Shown: positions 11,662 through 24,533, counted from the stretch's first letter. The stretch: 64,000 nt of DNA from Phocoena phocoena (GCF_963924675.1 NC_089232.1:54085229-54149228); one strand, 5' to 3'. The notes: generated by a model not told the origin, from the sequence alone. Translations and numbers: made by a program.

Positions 11662-11684
11662 AAAACAAAAAAGACTGGTTTATG

Positions 11685-12279
11685 TATTGGCTACTGAGGG
11701 AATAATGGAAAATATTACATTAGGTTTTTACACTATAGTAATACTCCAAGTAAGTTCCATTTGTATTATATATTTACAATAAAAAGGTCAAAATCGTAAA
11801 AGAAAATATATGTAAATACTTACTCAGAATGTGAAAAGGCTGTCTAAGTATACAACTGAAGGTTCAAACTGTTAAAGAAAATGATACAATTCTAACACTA
11901 TTCAATGTAAAAATCGAGACACTTCTCAAAACTCATCAAATTCAACATCTTTGCAGTTTACTTCATGTAAATTTTCCTTCAATTTTTTTTAAAAAGTAAA
12001 ACAAAAAATACACCCCACTCTATTCTTAAAACAGCATATGGAGAATAAAAGATAATTATTTTTGACCAAGGAGAACTATCCAGTACTCTTCAGATGACAG
12101 CATCTTAGCTCTCTCTAGTGACTCTCCAATCATAGTGATTAGAAAGCCTTTATTCTGCCTACAGGAAAAGCTGGCATAGGAACAAAAAGTTATTGTGTAA
12201 GAAAAAGCACAGACACAGAGTAGCATGATATAAGATTTTCTGGGGAAAAATCCTGTCATTGAGCTTGTAGCTTTTCAGG
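11685..12279. other. Intergenic DNA, nothing recognised
   Basis: AT-rich; no coding, RNA or repeat feature that I can support. Confidence 0.5.
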
Positions 12280-12740
12280 AATTAGGAGGTTTCAGTATCA
12301 GTTAGATGTGTTTTGTTTGGTCCCATCCATGCCTTGACATCCTTATTTAAACAAACAAACACACAAACAGACAGTATTGAAAGGCAACTGGTGAACTCAG
12401 GAAAATAATTTGTGACATATGTAACAATAATGGCTAATTTCTTAAATACATAAAGAGCTCTCACAAATCAATAAAAAATGATCAATGTGTTAACAGAAAA
12501 TAAGCAACTTATGTGAACAAGCTTTGATAAAAGACATACAATTACCAAAAAAAATGAGAAAAAATTTCAATCTCAGTAGTAATCAAATAATTGAGAATTA
12601 AATCAAGAAAATCACAAATAACAATATTTTACCCACAAGATTGGCAATGTGCAATACTAGCAAGAAAGCATAAAACATGAGCATCATTGTTGTATACTTT
12701 TGGGATTATAAATTGGTGCCTGCTTCCTCGAAGGCAACCC
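12280..12740 (+). mobile_element. Old L1 ORF2 remnant, sense
   Basis: Text such as 'gagctctcacaaatcaataa', 'aatcaagaaaatcacaaata' and 'cacaagattggcaatgtg' matches the ORF2 C-terminal region of ancient mammalian L1 in sense orientation. It is heavily decayed. Confidence 0.6.
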
Positions 12741-13951
12741 AGAACAACTGAATTCATTTAGTTTCTGTATTTTACTCTTTAATTCAAAATTTTATTAAAA
12801 ATTCAAACATACAGAAAATTACATAAAAGAATGTAAGACACCCTTACTTACTACTCAGATATAACAGATGTTAACATTTTTATAACTTTATTTTTGAGGG
12901 AGGAGAAAATAAAACTCTCACACTTCCCAATGCTTCTGAAGTAACTACTGTCCTAAATTAATGTGTATTTTTCCCATGCATGTTTTATACATATTATGTG
13001 TCTATAAATTATGTACCATACTTCATCAACTTTAAGATTTCATTATTTTACGCACCATTCCTTTATGTATAACTAAGAAAAAATGCTGCCAATTAAACCA
13101 TGAAACAATGCTTTAATAACACTTAGGATTATTTTATACTTATTGTAACAGAGGTTTTTAAGACTTAGACTTTGACAAAACCTAATTATGAAATTAAAAT
13201 ATGAAGTTATGACAAGTTGGTGCAACTATGCCATGACAGCTGCCTAGCCAATGGCAATTGTAAGATGCCATTGACTTAAGACACTTCTCAATTTCAAAGA
13301 TACTAAAATATTTTTTTTTAAAAGTTCACTTAGAAATATATTTTGGAGATTTAAGCTTTTCCATAAATGACATCCTTTTGGAACTTGCTATTTCCCTCAG
13401 CATTACATTTTCAAACTATAAGAAGATGGCTCACCGCCTAAGGAAGCAAATTCAGTAGCAACTAGCCACTTCTAGAGCACAGGATTCTCTTCTTATACCA
13501 GCCTTTCCCTCATTTCTCTAAGTGCCGCCAAAAAAAAAAAAAATTGATCTATGCTAAAGAGGACTAGTAGGGAGAGTCATTCCTCTGTGGTAATGTCTGC
13601 CTTTAAACAGGAAAACTGTCTAGAGACAGTCACTTCAAAGGCCCAAGAATTAACATATTTATCAGTTGGGGCTAAGGTGATACAAGTGAGGCACTTGCCT
13701 TGAAGACAAAATATAAGGGGTGCCTAAATTCGGTAATCAAGATAAATATTTTAATGCCAACAGTTACAAGAATCAAAATGAATGCAAAAACCATGACGCA
13801 CGAAATATCAAAAAATTTAAAGTGACAATTATTACTTAATTTTCCTTTTGCCTTAAGCTCCAACAGAGCATGCCAGGGCACTTTTACTGGTCCAACCTTA
13901 TTGGATGAAGGAAGGAGGTCAGAGTGATGCATGTGATACCAGTCTACAGTT
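12741..13951. other. Intergenic DNA, possible old LINE pieces
   Basis: 12780-13080 has an L1/LINE 3'-end feel ('aaaattacataaaagaatgt') but is too decayed to assign. The rest is unique and AT-rich with no supportable gene. The 86-codon minus-strand ORF at 13672-13932 has no recognisable features. Confidence 0.4.
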
Positions 13952-13967
13952 TAAAATGTAAATATGC

Positions 13968-14242
13968 GGGACTTTCCTGGTGGTGCAGTGGTTAAGAATC
14001 CACCTGCCAATGCAGGGGACATGGGTTCGATCCATGGTCTGGGAAGATCCCGCATGCCGTGGAGCAACTAAGCCCGTGCGCCACAACTACCGAAGCCCGT
14101 GTGCCTAGAGCCCGTGCTCCACAAGAGAAGCCACCACAATGAGAAGCCCACACACCGCAACGAAGAGTAAGCCCCCGCTCACCACAACTAGAGAAAGCCC
14201 ACACGCAGCAATGAAGACCCAATGCAGCCAAAAATAAAAAGA
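13968..14242 (+). mobile_element. CHR-type SINE, long-tail class
   Basis: tRNA-like head with B-box 'ggttcgatccatgg', CHR body and 'caaaaataaaaa' tail. Exact 16-bp target duplication taaaatgtaaatatgc at 13952-13967 and 14243-14258, so a comparatively recent insertion. Confidence 0.95.
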
Positions 14243-14439
14243 TAAAATGTAAATATGCAACAGGAACACACAAAGTAATTTTCAGAGGTAAGGTGAACAG
14301 TTTTCAGTATTAGATTCCCAAAACGGATGCAGGCTACTAAGAATTAGAGAATGTAGATTATTGATTGTATTATTAAAAGTAACTAGGTTTACATAAGATG
14401 AAGACAATGCATGCCTGCCAGGTATCAGCATTTATGAGG

Positions 14440-15390
14440 CTACAGTAATTTAAATGGTATCACATTTGCATAGGATTAGACAAAAAGACAATAGAACTGA
14501 ACTTAGAAACTAGAAATGGATCATATACGTATGGGAAATTGGTATTGGACAGGGCTGGCATGGTATTGGCACAATTAACCTGTTTGCAAAAAAAAAAAAA
14601 AGAAAGGATTCTTTATTTCCTACCATATACAACAGTAAGTTCAGGATGAAATAAAAATCTAAATATATGTGCTTGGGAGGTGGGAAGAAGACTTTAAAAC
14701 TCCTGAAAGAAAACAGAGAATACAGAACTTGAGATGACAATGACTTCTTAAGACAATGACACAAACCATAAAGAAAAAGATGGATAAATAACAAAAAACT
14801 CCATACACAAAGTAAAAGAATAAAGACTGGGTTTTGCAAAACATGTAACAAAGAACTAGTATCCTCACTACACACACAAAAAAACTACAAATAAATGAGA
14901 AAAAAACAACCCCAAAGAAAAATGGGTAAAAGCCATGTGCATTCAATTCAGAGGAAACTCAAATGGCCAACACATACAGGAAAAGATGTCTGCCTCACAT
15001 GTAATTGTAAATGCAAATTAGATGTTATTTCACATACAACTGACTGGCAAATTTAAAGCCTAACAATATTTGCTGAGTGTTACTGAGGATAGGGAGGGAC
15101 AGAGGAACAGGAATTTCATACATTTCTAGTGAAAGTATGTTAGTACACCTTTGGTATAATGCATTTGCAATATTAACTTGAAGATATGCATACTCTACAT
15201 CTCTAGTATTTCTAGGCAAATACTAGAGAAACACTAGTACACGTGCTCAAGGGACATATGCCAGGATGCCCACTGCATTCGTTTTTTAAATATTAAAAAG
15301 TTGTAAATAATCTAAATCTCTCTCAATGTGGGAATGGATAAACACATTGTGGTGCGGTCACACAAAGGAATACTACACCAGCTTATTTAT
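14440..15390 (+). mobile_element. Old L1 ORF2 remnant, sense
   Basis: Successive phrases follow the ORF2 C-terminal order of ancient L1s: 'aaaaatgggtaaaagccatg', 'gaggaaactcaaatggccaa', 'ggatgcccactgcattc', 'gggaatggataaacacattg', 'ggaatactacaccagc'. Many indels; non-coding. The hydrophobic minus-strand ORFs overlapping it are shadows. Confidence 0.75.
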
Positions 15391-16070
15391 TTTTTGAACC
15401 ATTAGCTTGTTTTATGGAAGAGTGGGATGTAGAGGTACTAATGTGAGCAGATAAATTCAAATCTTACGTTGGGAAAAACACCCTTTCCTCCCCCATAATA
15501 CTCCCTGAAAAATCAAAGCTAACCAAACGTGGTATGTGGCTGTGTAGCTGACTCTTGCTCCAACCCAAAACCCCCTTCCCCACCTTTATAAATATAGTTG
15601 AATAACAATACTTCGGTAGATCACCAAATCAAAGCCTGTAAATATTGTTCACAGCTCAAACACTGTTCTTATCGAGTTTCCTTTCTTGTAAAAGAGTAGT
15701 GTCTTGTTTCCTTTGCCTAAGTCACGTATACACTCTCTGAGCCTACTGATCTTCAAACTTTCCAAAGAACCTCTATTCAAATGAAATCTTAGGTGGAATC
15801 CCAACAAATAACAGAAAAAAAGCAGAACCACTCTGGAGAACCGGTACCCTAGAACTTCCTCTAGTAATCATAGCATTTTAGGGAGAGATTAAACTACATG
15901 AAAATTCTCAAGACTATTAGCTTATTTTTGACTATACATAATTTAAAAATGGGAACTCTTCATGAAAAGCTTTGTAGACTCCAAAAGAAACTATAACAAA
16001 TCCACTGACTTTCTATTCAGGAGTATATTTCAATAGCATCGAAGTGTTACAATAATTATAACCATTCTTA
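15391..16070. other. Intergenic DNA, nothing recognised
   Basis: Unique AT-rich sequence; no supportable gene or repeat. Confidence 0.5.
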
Positions 16071-16080
16071 TCTAAGACTA

Positions 16081-16378
16081 ATTTTTCTAAATAAATTTAT
16101 TTAATTTTGGCTGTGTTGGGTCTTCGTTGCTGCGTGTGGGCTTTCTCTAGTTGCAGCGAGTGGGGGCTACTCTTCGTTGCGGAGCACGGGCTCTAGGTGC
16201 GCAGGCTTCGGTGGGCTCAGCAGTTGTGGCTCACAGGCTGTAGAGCGCAGGCTCCGTAGCTGTGGCTCACAGGCTTAGTTGCTCTGCGGCATGTGGGATC
16301 TTCCCGGACCAGGGCTCGAACCCGTGTCCCTTGCATTGGCAGGCGGATTCTTAACCACTGCGCCACGAGGGAAGTCCC
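16081..16378 (-). mobile_element. CHR-type SINE, long-tail class
   Basis: Reverse orientation: T-rich tail first ('aaataaatttatttaatttt'), tRNA-like head last. Target duplication tctaagacta at 16071-16080 and 16379-16388. Confidence 0.93.
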
Positions 16379-16388
16379 TCTAAGACTA

Positions 16389-17045
16389 GCTTTAATAACA
16401 AATATTAAATATAAATATCTACAAGCTTTATACTATATCAATTTACTTATAAGATGCTTATTCATAGGCAAAACCTCATGAAAATAAACTTCATGGTCTT
16501 TTAAATCATGTTACTGTGGAACATTGGCAAAATAAATTGCACTTCATGTCTTCAAGACTTAGAAATGAAGCAAAACCACCTCTTCATGAGTGCACAGGTG
16601 AAAATAAGCATAAACAACCCAGGAAAGGGAAAGAAGCTATCAGACCCATATATTTGAGTAATTCTTGGATTGCACTGGTGTTCTTCACCTCATATACATG
16701 CCCAAGTATTTTAACTGCAGGTGGATATTATACGGGAAGAGTAAGAATACATTTGGTATACAATCACTAAAGATGAATATTGCCAATATTACAGAGTAGG
16801 GATTTTAGTCAAGGTGGGAAAAAATCCCAAACCTTTTTCTTCTACCTATGTATAATAAGTTATGGTTCTTTTGTGCTCCACTGGAGCTGTGGATACTAAG
16901 AAATAAAAGAAATAATTAATCTCTTAACACCAAGATCATGCACCCCCTCACTCCTGAATTAGAAAAGCACAGTTACCAGCTATGCCTGAGTGGGAAACAA
17001 TGTACATAGTTAATAGAAATGTTTGCCAGATAGAATAAAACAAAC
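16389..17045. other. Intergenic DNA, nothing recognised
   Basis: AT-rich sequence between two SINEs with no supportable features. The 84-codon ORF at 16516-16770 has no family signature. Confidence 0.5.
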
Positions 17046-17055
17046 AGAAAATAAG

Positions 17056-17388
17056 TGAAAGGACTTCCCTGGTGGTGCAGTGGATAAGAATCCGCCTGCC
17101 AATGCAGGGGACAAGGGTTCGAGCCCTGGTCCGGGAAGATCCCACATGCCGTGGAGCAACTAAGCCCGTGTGCCACAACTACTGAGCCTGCGCTCTAGAG
17201 CCTACAAGCCACAACTACTGAGCCCGCGTGCCTAGAGCCCGTGCTCCACAACAAGAGAAACCACTGCAATGAGAAGCCTGCGCACCACAACGAAGAGTAG
17301 CTCCCGCTTGCTGCAACTAGAGAAAGCCCGCCCGTAGCAACGAAGACCCGACACAGCCAATAATTAATTAATTAATTAATTTTAAAAA
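17056..17388 (+). mobile_element. CHR-type SINE, long-tail class
   Basis: Full-length sense copy with (aatt)n-like tail. Target duplication agaaaataag at 17046-17055 and 17389-17398. Confidence 0.93.
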
Positions 17389-17653
17389 AGAAAATAAGGG
17401 AGAGAAGATACCATTGCCAGAAAAGCCAGCAAGAAGCGAGAATCAGTAGTGATGCGGCCTGAAAAGCAACTTACTCTGTATTAGTAGCTACACTGTTTTA
17501 CTTCCAATTACAATGTAACATCCATAAGTCACCAGAACAATGGGCAAAAATAAACGCTTATCATTTTCATTAAGGTTTACAGAATAATCCCCAAAGTTGA
17601 ATAGAAAAAAAAAAATCTTACACAGCAATTGAGCATAAAAAAATGACAATGCA

Positions 17654-17778
17654 TGGGAATTCCCTGGCAGTCCAGTGGTTAGGACTTGGTGCTTTCACTG
17701 CCGTGGGCCCAGGTTCAATCCCTGGTCAGGGAACTGAGATCTCGTAAACCACATGGTGTGGCCATAAAAAACAAAAAC
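17654..17778 (+). mobile_element. Short tRNA-derived SINE (CHR-1-like)
   Basis: Short class beginning 'gggaattccctggcagtcca' with 'ggttcaatccctggtcaggg' and ending 'gtggccataaaaaac'. Target duplication with one difference at 17640-17653 and 17779-17792. This short class lacks the long CHR body and shows more decay. Confidence 0.88.
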
Positions 17779-17931
17779 AAAACGACAATGCAAATTGTTA
17801 TAATGTGAACCTAATAATTTATTTGCAAAAGCAAGTAACGCTCAGGATTGCTTTGAAATAACTTAAATTCTAGTCTTAATGATTACACTAGCTTTTGACT
17901 ATCTTACAGATTTTACGCACATTGTGCATTG

Positions 17932-18131
17932 CTTTTTTGTTTGTTTTCTTTTGCAGTATGCGGGCCTCTCACTGCTGTGGCCTCTCCCGTTGCAGAGCAC
18001 AGGCTCCGATGCCCAGGCTCAGCGGCCATGGCTCACGGGCCCACATATGGGACCCTCCCGGACCAGGGCACGAACCCGTGTCCTCTGCATCGGCAGGCGG
18101 ACTCTCAACCACTGCACTACCAGGGAAGCCC
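17932..18131 (-). mobile_element. CHR-2-like SINE, reverse
   Basis: T-rich tail, then the reverse complement of the 'aacgggagaggccacagcag' body and tRNA-like head. Target duplication tgtgcattg at 17923-17931 and 18132-18140. Several overlapping ORFs here are SINE translations. Confidence 0.93.
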
Positions 18132-18648
18132 TGTGCATTGTTTTAATATGTGAAAATCACATGGTATTTTTTCAATAATACTATTTAGCTACCCAAAACA
18201 GAATGTGTCCTAAAATCTTTATCAAATGCTTTCCCTTATCAAACCAGACTAATTTCAAAATACAAATAAAGGCAATTTGGAAGAAGAAATATAAATACGA
18301 GATATCATTTAAAAATGCAATCTAAATTCAGGAGAAGGATAAGATTTGGCTAGCAAAAGAAATTCAGTGGACATCTTCAGGTTAACTTCAATGACTGAAG
18401 CTGAATAAAAACTCAGTTTAACTCAAGCAACATAAATTGCTTGATAGACCATGAAAAGACAAGACCCGACTGAATCCTACACATCTGAGAATAAACCTGG
18501 CTTAGGGAGAAAAGAGAGTTGCAGTCATTCTTCGCTATCCAAACACACTTAAAACCAAAAAGTCAAGTAACAAGTATCTTAAGTAAATATTATAATTACC
18601 ATGCCTCATAACTGGGCAAGAAATGTGTAACAGAAATTGAGTGCTTTT

Positions 18649-18739
18649 TCTTTTTTGTCCGCCCTAACCAGGGATCAAACCCATGCCCCCTGAAGTGGAA
18701 GTGCAGATCCTAACCACTGGACCCCCAGGAAATTCCCAA
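18649..18739 (-). mobile_element. Short tRNA-derived SINE, truncated
   Basis: Reverse copy containing the complement of 'tccagtggttaggatctgca' and 'gggtttgatccctggttagg'. Target duplication gagtgctttt at 18639-18648 and 18740-18749. Confidence 0.85.
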
Positions 18740-18749
18740 GAGTGCTTTT

Positions 18750-20893
18750 AAAAAAAAACACTTCCATGGTAACTTTCCTCAACCTTGTTGAATGTTCAGA
18801 AAATTTAAAAATCTAACAACAAAAAAAATTCAGCATAAAACCCTGACCCACTTAATCACCATTAAAAAAGAAAAGTCCTGTCTTTATCTGGCCCACCTGA
18901 AATGACATCTCAGTCATAGTAAAATGATTTTATTTAAAATATGAATTTAAAAATTCAATATTGAAGTGAGACCTTCTCAAAGAAATAACACAAATCTACA
19001 ATTGAAGACCTCTTAAAAGATTTAAATAATTCAAATATATGCCATACAAAAGTCAAACTCTACTGTTAAACAATCTTAAGTCATGAATTTTCCAAGTTGA
19101 AACCCATCATAGGAATTTTCTGAGAAAAAAAACCCAACATAATATTAAAGCCTCCACCTTGTTTATCTTGCTAAGTATCAGTGTAACAGTAAAGATATAA
19201 ACACTACCTCTCTCCCCCAAGTAAATTTTATGTCAGATCTGTATGTCTTAAGATTCACTTACTATGACATTAATATTTGGAATAAATGACGTTGTCAAGT
19301 TGTCCAAAAGGATGAGGCAGCAACTCTGAAGGTCTGGGGGTCCCAGAGAACCTTTCAAGGAGGTCCGAGAAATCAAAACTATTTTAATAATACTAACACT
19401 TATTCTTTTTCAAAGTACTGACATTTGCACTGACTGTGCAAAAGAAATGGTGGGCAAAACTATAGGCACTCCAGCATGAACCAAAAAAGTAGCATCAAAC
19501 TAGTCAATTTCAGTTAACAATGTTCTTTAGCAGTAAAAATTTCATTACGCCTCTACCCTTGAGTACACATCTTTTTAATATCCTATATGATGAAATGAGA
19601 AGTACTGGCTATACAGCATGCTGAAGTGTGATGGCTGCCTCTTATGTGATTATTTGAGATGTGTGCTGAACTAGTAGCCACTTTTCATGAAAACTGTTTT
19701 TACTTGAAAGAATGACGCACAGACTATGGTTGTTCAGCAGACATTTTCTCTGAAATGAATGAAGAAAGCCCTGTCACTTAAGGAAAACAACTGACAATAT
19801 TTGTTGCCAATGATAAAATTTCCCCTTTCAAATGAAAGTTAGAATTTTGAAAAATCTGTATCCATCACTGTGAGCTTGACAGCTTTCTAATATTTAAAAG
19901 ATTGTTCTGATGAGATCAGTTATATTAACATTATAAACATAGCATAGTAAGATGTCAATGTTCTAAAGAACTGCATAATTCAATGAACCAGTATTTTCCA
20001 AATGACCAATGCATGATATTATAAAATCACGCAAAAGTCAAAGATCTACTATTCACACTGCAAGACAGATCAAATGGATTTTAATGTAACAGAGAACAAA
20101 ACTGATAAAAGTTTCAGATTTCACACTGCAACTAACCTTCAAGAAACTACCCATTCCGAAGTTTTGATAATGCATCAAAGAGGAATATCCACAATTACCT
20201 GAAGCTATTAAAATACTCTCAATACATATTTGTGTGAGGCCAGATTTCTTCATATACTTCGAACACAGTGCCACACTGCAACAAATTGAATGCAGAAGCA
20301 GATAGGAGAATCTAGTACAACATTAAAGGATTTACAAAAATGAAAACCAGTGCTACTTTCCACACTAAATTGTTTACAAAATAATTATTTTCATAAAACA
20401 ATGCTATTTATGTTAACAGGTAATGTAAAATTTCTTGGTTTTAACTTCTAATACAATAAATATCAACAGATATAACCCACAAAAGCAAAAGTTCTTTGGG
20501 ATCTTGAATTTTTAGAAATATAAATGGGTCCTGATACCAAAATGGTTGAGAACAGCTAGACTAGGGAATGCAGATTAATAAGTATTGAATATGGGTTTTT
20601 CTTTTGCTAACTCACACATTATTTATATTTCCAGGGCCACCAAACCCCCTAAGAAAGATTTTTTTAAGTAGTATAAAAAATGTTTTTGGAGTGGATAAGG
20701 GGTTACTTAGTATTGTCCTTTAGAGTTTGGTTAATTCTTACTTAGAATTATAATTCACCTACATGGTTTTGTATGAAAATTTTCACAATAAATATTCTAA
20801 CTATATAAAATGTTTAAAATAACATTCAAAACTGGACTTTTATTTTTAAATATCATATGAAATAGTAATATGTCACACTGTTTTTATCAATTC
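18750..20893. other. Intergenic DNA with a probable DNA-transposon fossil
   Basis: No gene recognised. From about 19320 ('ctgggggtcccagagaacctttcaagg') to about 20550 ('gggtcctgataccaaaatgg') the ends look like a long decayed DNA-transposon (hAT-like) copy, but coding remnants are not convincing. No SINE or young L1 lies in this block. Confidence 0.4.
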
Positions 20894-20899
20894 TTTATT
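20894..20899 (-). promoter_or_regulatory. PPM1B: Candidate distal poly(A) signal (AATAAA) for PPM1B
   Basis: AATAAA on the minus strand, followed within about 25 nt by GT-containing sequence ('cagtgtgacat'). It lies 3.3 kb beyond the stop codon, at the far edge of a repeat-poor block. The hexamer is common in AT-rich DNA, so this is a weak call. Confidence 0.25.
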
Positions 20900-23800
20900 T
20901 AGGTAACAAGTTGGTTATGTTCACTGCATTGTATGAAACATCACAATATCATACTGGAAAGGTACTATCAGTACAGGGTTGGATCAGAGTGGACAGTTTG
21001 AACAACAAACCATTTTGCATTCTTCATTTCCTAGCTTTTAACAACCCCCCAAACCCAGTCAAGGGACAAACAGCTTTTAACATTATCATGTAAAGCACTT
21101 CAACTTACAAGGCTAAAATCTAAAGAATAAATAAAATATGTTGTGGCAATAATTCCTTTTTAGACCAAAAATCAGGTGCACAATAAATCAAATGATCAAG
21201 AAAGCTGTATTCAAATGTGTGGCTCTCCAGAAACAGCTTCAGGAAAATGTTACAGAAAATACCATGAATTCCATTTCACACAGGACCAGATGATGACTCA
21301 TTTTAACTACACACAAGGGCAATTACATCCTGCTGAAACACAATTTAAACAGATAGAAAATGTTTACAAAGCATCCACAACATGTAAACCATGTACAAAT
21401 GGATACATTCATTGCTTCTCCTACCCCAATAGCTTCTTTTAGATAAATATTTCACTCTTCATGTTCAGCATTAACTGGATACATGCAAAACTCCAAAGAA
21501 TTCAAGGATTCAAGGTTATTGTAAAAATAGAATTAAACTAATAATCTTCAAGTACCTTATGTGACAGCCACTCCGTACCGTGCCCAATGTTATAAAATGA
21601 AAGGTTACTGAACCCATGAAAATATCTCTGTAATATTTCCTTAGATCTAAAATAGATAATTTTAAATGTATTTATAGTCATTTCAGTGATATTCTGAGCT
21701 TTTAAAATAACGTAAACAATTAAAAATTATACCAAATTACACAAAACTTGTTGTATCTTAAAAGCTGAAAAATTAAAACTATAGAAACCCACATGTAAAA
21801 CAAAAATCACAATTTACATTATAAAGGCAAATCTCATTTAAAAAAATTTGCAGCAGTGAGATGGCAAAGCAAATTATAAATAGCCATAAATTAATCCATT
21901 TGGTTTCAAGAGGTTTTTCTACTGAGAGTTGAAGGATGTGGTAGGTACATGCATAAAATTTGTAAAGGTTTATAATATTATTGCCAAATACACTTTATCT
22001 TGAAGCAGGCAACATTACAATTTGGACATTATTGGAGAACCCAGTTTGGTAATACAGGTAAAATTGGAAAAAAATTAAATAACAATTAATAATAAATATA
22101 AATCCTATAGTAAATTGCTCAAATGAAATTTTAAGTCACAGAGCTGCAAAAGGCTTCCAACTTGGTGAACTGAAAAAAGGAACATCTCATACAATTCTTT
22201 ACTCTTACATGCTTATATGTTGTGTGTCTTGTTTAAAAAAAAAAAAAAAAAACACATAATGTATCTTCAGAGTACAGCTAACTATATTCCCATGCACCTC
22301 AGGCATATTCGTTATTTGTGATGAAATAACTCCATTGGTTTCTAGGGTCAAAAGTTCAATATAGATGTAACCAGTATGCCTGAGGTTGGCAAAAAATACT
22401 GTAGTACAGGCAATGCTACAAGTGGCAATTACCAGAAAACACAAATATGAACAAATGATGGGAAATGCTAATGATTTTCTGCTCATATCACAAAACGCTG
22501 GGAATCCACAAGAATATTTTTTCCCTTGTACTGAAGAAAATTGTGATTAAGTTTTTTTCCCCCAATTTTCAGAATCAAAAGCATTTTAGAAGGCTTATAA
22601 GGCTACCATGGGTCTTCTAGATCTCCAGCACCCTACAGGAAGAGAAAAGGAAGAATATTATTATTATTTACCTACACCACTTCCAGGTTGGATTGAACTT
22701 CAAAAGAAAACAAAATTAGATGAACAAGTTACCTTCCTTTCTTTGTTTGAAAAGGTAATTTTTACATAGAGGTGTGTGTACTGTTTATTGTGTGTATACA
22801 CACATGGATCTATCTAACATAGACAGATAACTGGTTGGGTTTTTTCTCCCCTTTCCACCAAATGCCTTCCTCTTTCTCAAACCACTTAAAAATATTCTGG
22901 CATTGGAAAAATAGATCAAAAAAACAACAGCTACATCCGAAGATTCCAAAGTTTCAACTTATGGTAACTTAAGCAACTTTAGACACATGATAAATATAAA
23001 ACATGAAAAAGATAAGTTAAATTGTTCTACATACACAAAATAATTGTTTTTAAAAATACTTTCCCATGTGACTGAGTCATCTGTATTTTAAAAATTCATT
23101 TTAGCAAAAGCCAAACTCATATGTGCCACTATTTAAAATATCTTATAATTCTTGCATTTATATCTGATGAATACTTATAGCAAAACTCACAGTCTTACAA
23201 TCTTTAAAAAGCTCATCACAGCAATTTTCTGACATGTCTACAAGTGTCCATACTGTGTCCAAAGATTAATATTTTGTATCACAAAAAGGGGATAAAAAAC
23301 AGAATACATTTACTTTGAGTAAGCAAGACTTCTCAAAAATCTTTTCCTTTTAATTAATGAAAACCGCACCTAGCCAAAGTTTTCTAAATTTTATATACAT
23401 ACAAATGAAATTCAAATGAGTATTTTTCCAATATACCAAACCTGGTTGTTTTCAAAAAATTAATTTAAAAATAAGTACAACATGCATAGGTTATTCCACA
23501 TCACATGCTTTATTTGGACTTAAACACTTATAATTTCATTCTAAACACTTGGTTGACATACATTTTGATGTATGTAGTTAGGCTATACAGAATATACAAA
23601 CCAAAGCTGTATGAATAATACATAGGTTTTTCAAAAATTATGTCTCATAAAGAATACAGAAAGGAAAAATAACCACACAACCAGTACCTCAGACTACTAA
23701 AAAATAAACTACAGAGATGTAAAATATAAACAAGTCAAAGAACACACAAATTATCATCCTTGAAAAAAGAAATTACAGGCCAGCATCTGCCATTCTTTGA

Positions 23801-24227
23801 AGAACTGAAATTACTAAAGAAAACATAAATTTATTACAAAGCTAACTATGAGTCTACTAATACGTGAAGCAGTATAATTCTACATTAACAAGTTCTTCCA
23901 CAACGTAAAGTAATCTTGCTAATTGGTAATCTCTAATCCTATCGAGTATGAATTTAACTACTGACTTTAATAACTGGTAGCCTCATTTCTGGCATACAAT
24001 ATGAAATGACATATAATTTTATTAAATTCAAAGTACTCTAAATAGCCAATTTTAAACTATCTGATAAAGATGTATGCAAAGGCCTTCTTAAAAAACAAGG
24101 CTATGACTATAATAAAACTAGTTTACCAAGATTCAAATAACAAAACGGTTATATAAATGCATACATTATACTTCCTAAGTAAAAACCATCAAATCAAAGA
24201 TCACAAAAATATTACCACAAAGTAAAG
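20900..24227 (-). other. PPM1B: Probable PPM1B 3' UTR region
   Basis: Follows the PPM1B stop codon directly on the minus strand. It is AT-rich and free of recognisable SINE, L1 or other mobile-element insertions over 3.3 kb, unlike neighbouring DNA, which is consistent with transcribed constrained sequence. Several AATAAA and ATTAAA hexamers occur (for example 23509-23514, 23830-23835, 24018-24023). The true 3' end cannot be fixed from sequence alone. ORFs in it (such as 21176-21442) have no support. Confidence 0.45.
23509..23514 (-). promoter_or_regulatory. PPM1B: Candidate proximal poly(A) signal (AATAAA) for PPM1B
   Basis: AATAAA on the minus strand about 715 nt past the stop codon. It is followed by 'gcatgtgatgtgg' and then 'tgcatgttgt', a plausible GT-rich downstream element. 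Use would give a 3' UTR near 0.74 kb. Confidence 0.4.
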
Positions 24228-24533
24228 TCATAGTTTTTCACCACTCATCTTTGTCCCTGCATCTTCAGTACAGCTGTCTAATTCAGCAAGATCACTTTTT
24301 GATTCGGTATGGCTTTCCTGCATTGTCACTGGGTTTCCAGCATCACTGTTCGAAGAAGTAGCTGTAGCAGCTTGTTCAGCAGGGTTTTCTTCTCCCTCTA
24401 CTTTAGCTAGCCTGTAACTAGTCAGCATCTCCTCCAGAAGTTGTCGGTAGTTTCCCCTATGATTAATTCTCATTTGCCTGAGAGCTTCCACCAATTTCCC
24501 CTGTGATCCACTTTCCTCTGCTTCATCGGAGGC
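24228..24533 (-). CDS. PPM1B: PPM1B last coding exon (residues 379-479)
   Basis: Encodes the C-terminal 101 residues of the long isoform, starting ASDEAEESGSQGKLVEALRQ and ending MSGEKL before TGA (24228-24230). The first part continues the helical C-terminal extension; the rest is a low-complexity Ser/Thr/Glu-rich tail (SSNSDAGNPVTMQESHTESK). The tail lies outside the catalytic PP2C fold and is the part that differs among known isoforms. The exon enters in phase 0. Its acceptor is unusual: the bases just before AG are 'cttaaaaaaag', with almost no pyrimidine tract, which may allow alternative last exons. Start of exon set by AG at 24534-24535 and by frame continuity with the previous exon. 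Confidence 0.96.
   Translation of the reverse strand, partial: ASDEAEESGSQGKLVEALRQMRINHRGNYRQLLEEMLTSYRLAKVEGEENPAEQAATATSSNSDAGNPVTMQESHTESKSDLAELDSCTEDAGTKMSGEKL

Noticed and set aside
17879..18178. Three overlapping ORFs with 'PDQGTNPCPLHRQADSQ' type peptides
   Set aside because: These recurring peptides, seen at many sites in the window, are translations of CHR SINEs, not a protein family.
19320..20550. Possible processed pseudogene
   Set aside because: No coherent translation in any frame; ends look more like a decayed DNA transposon.
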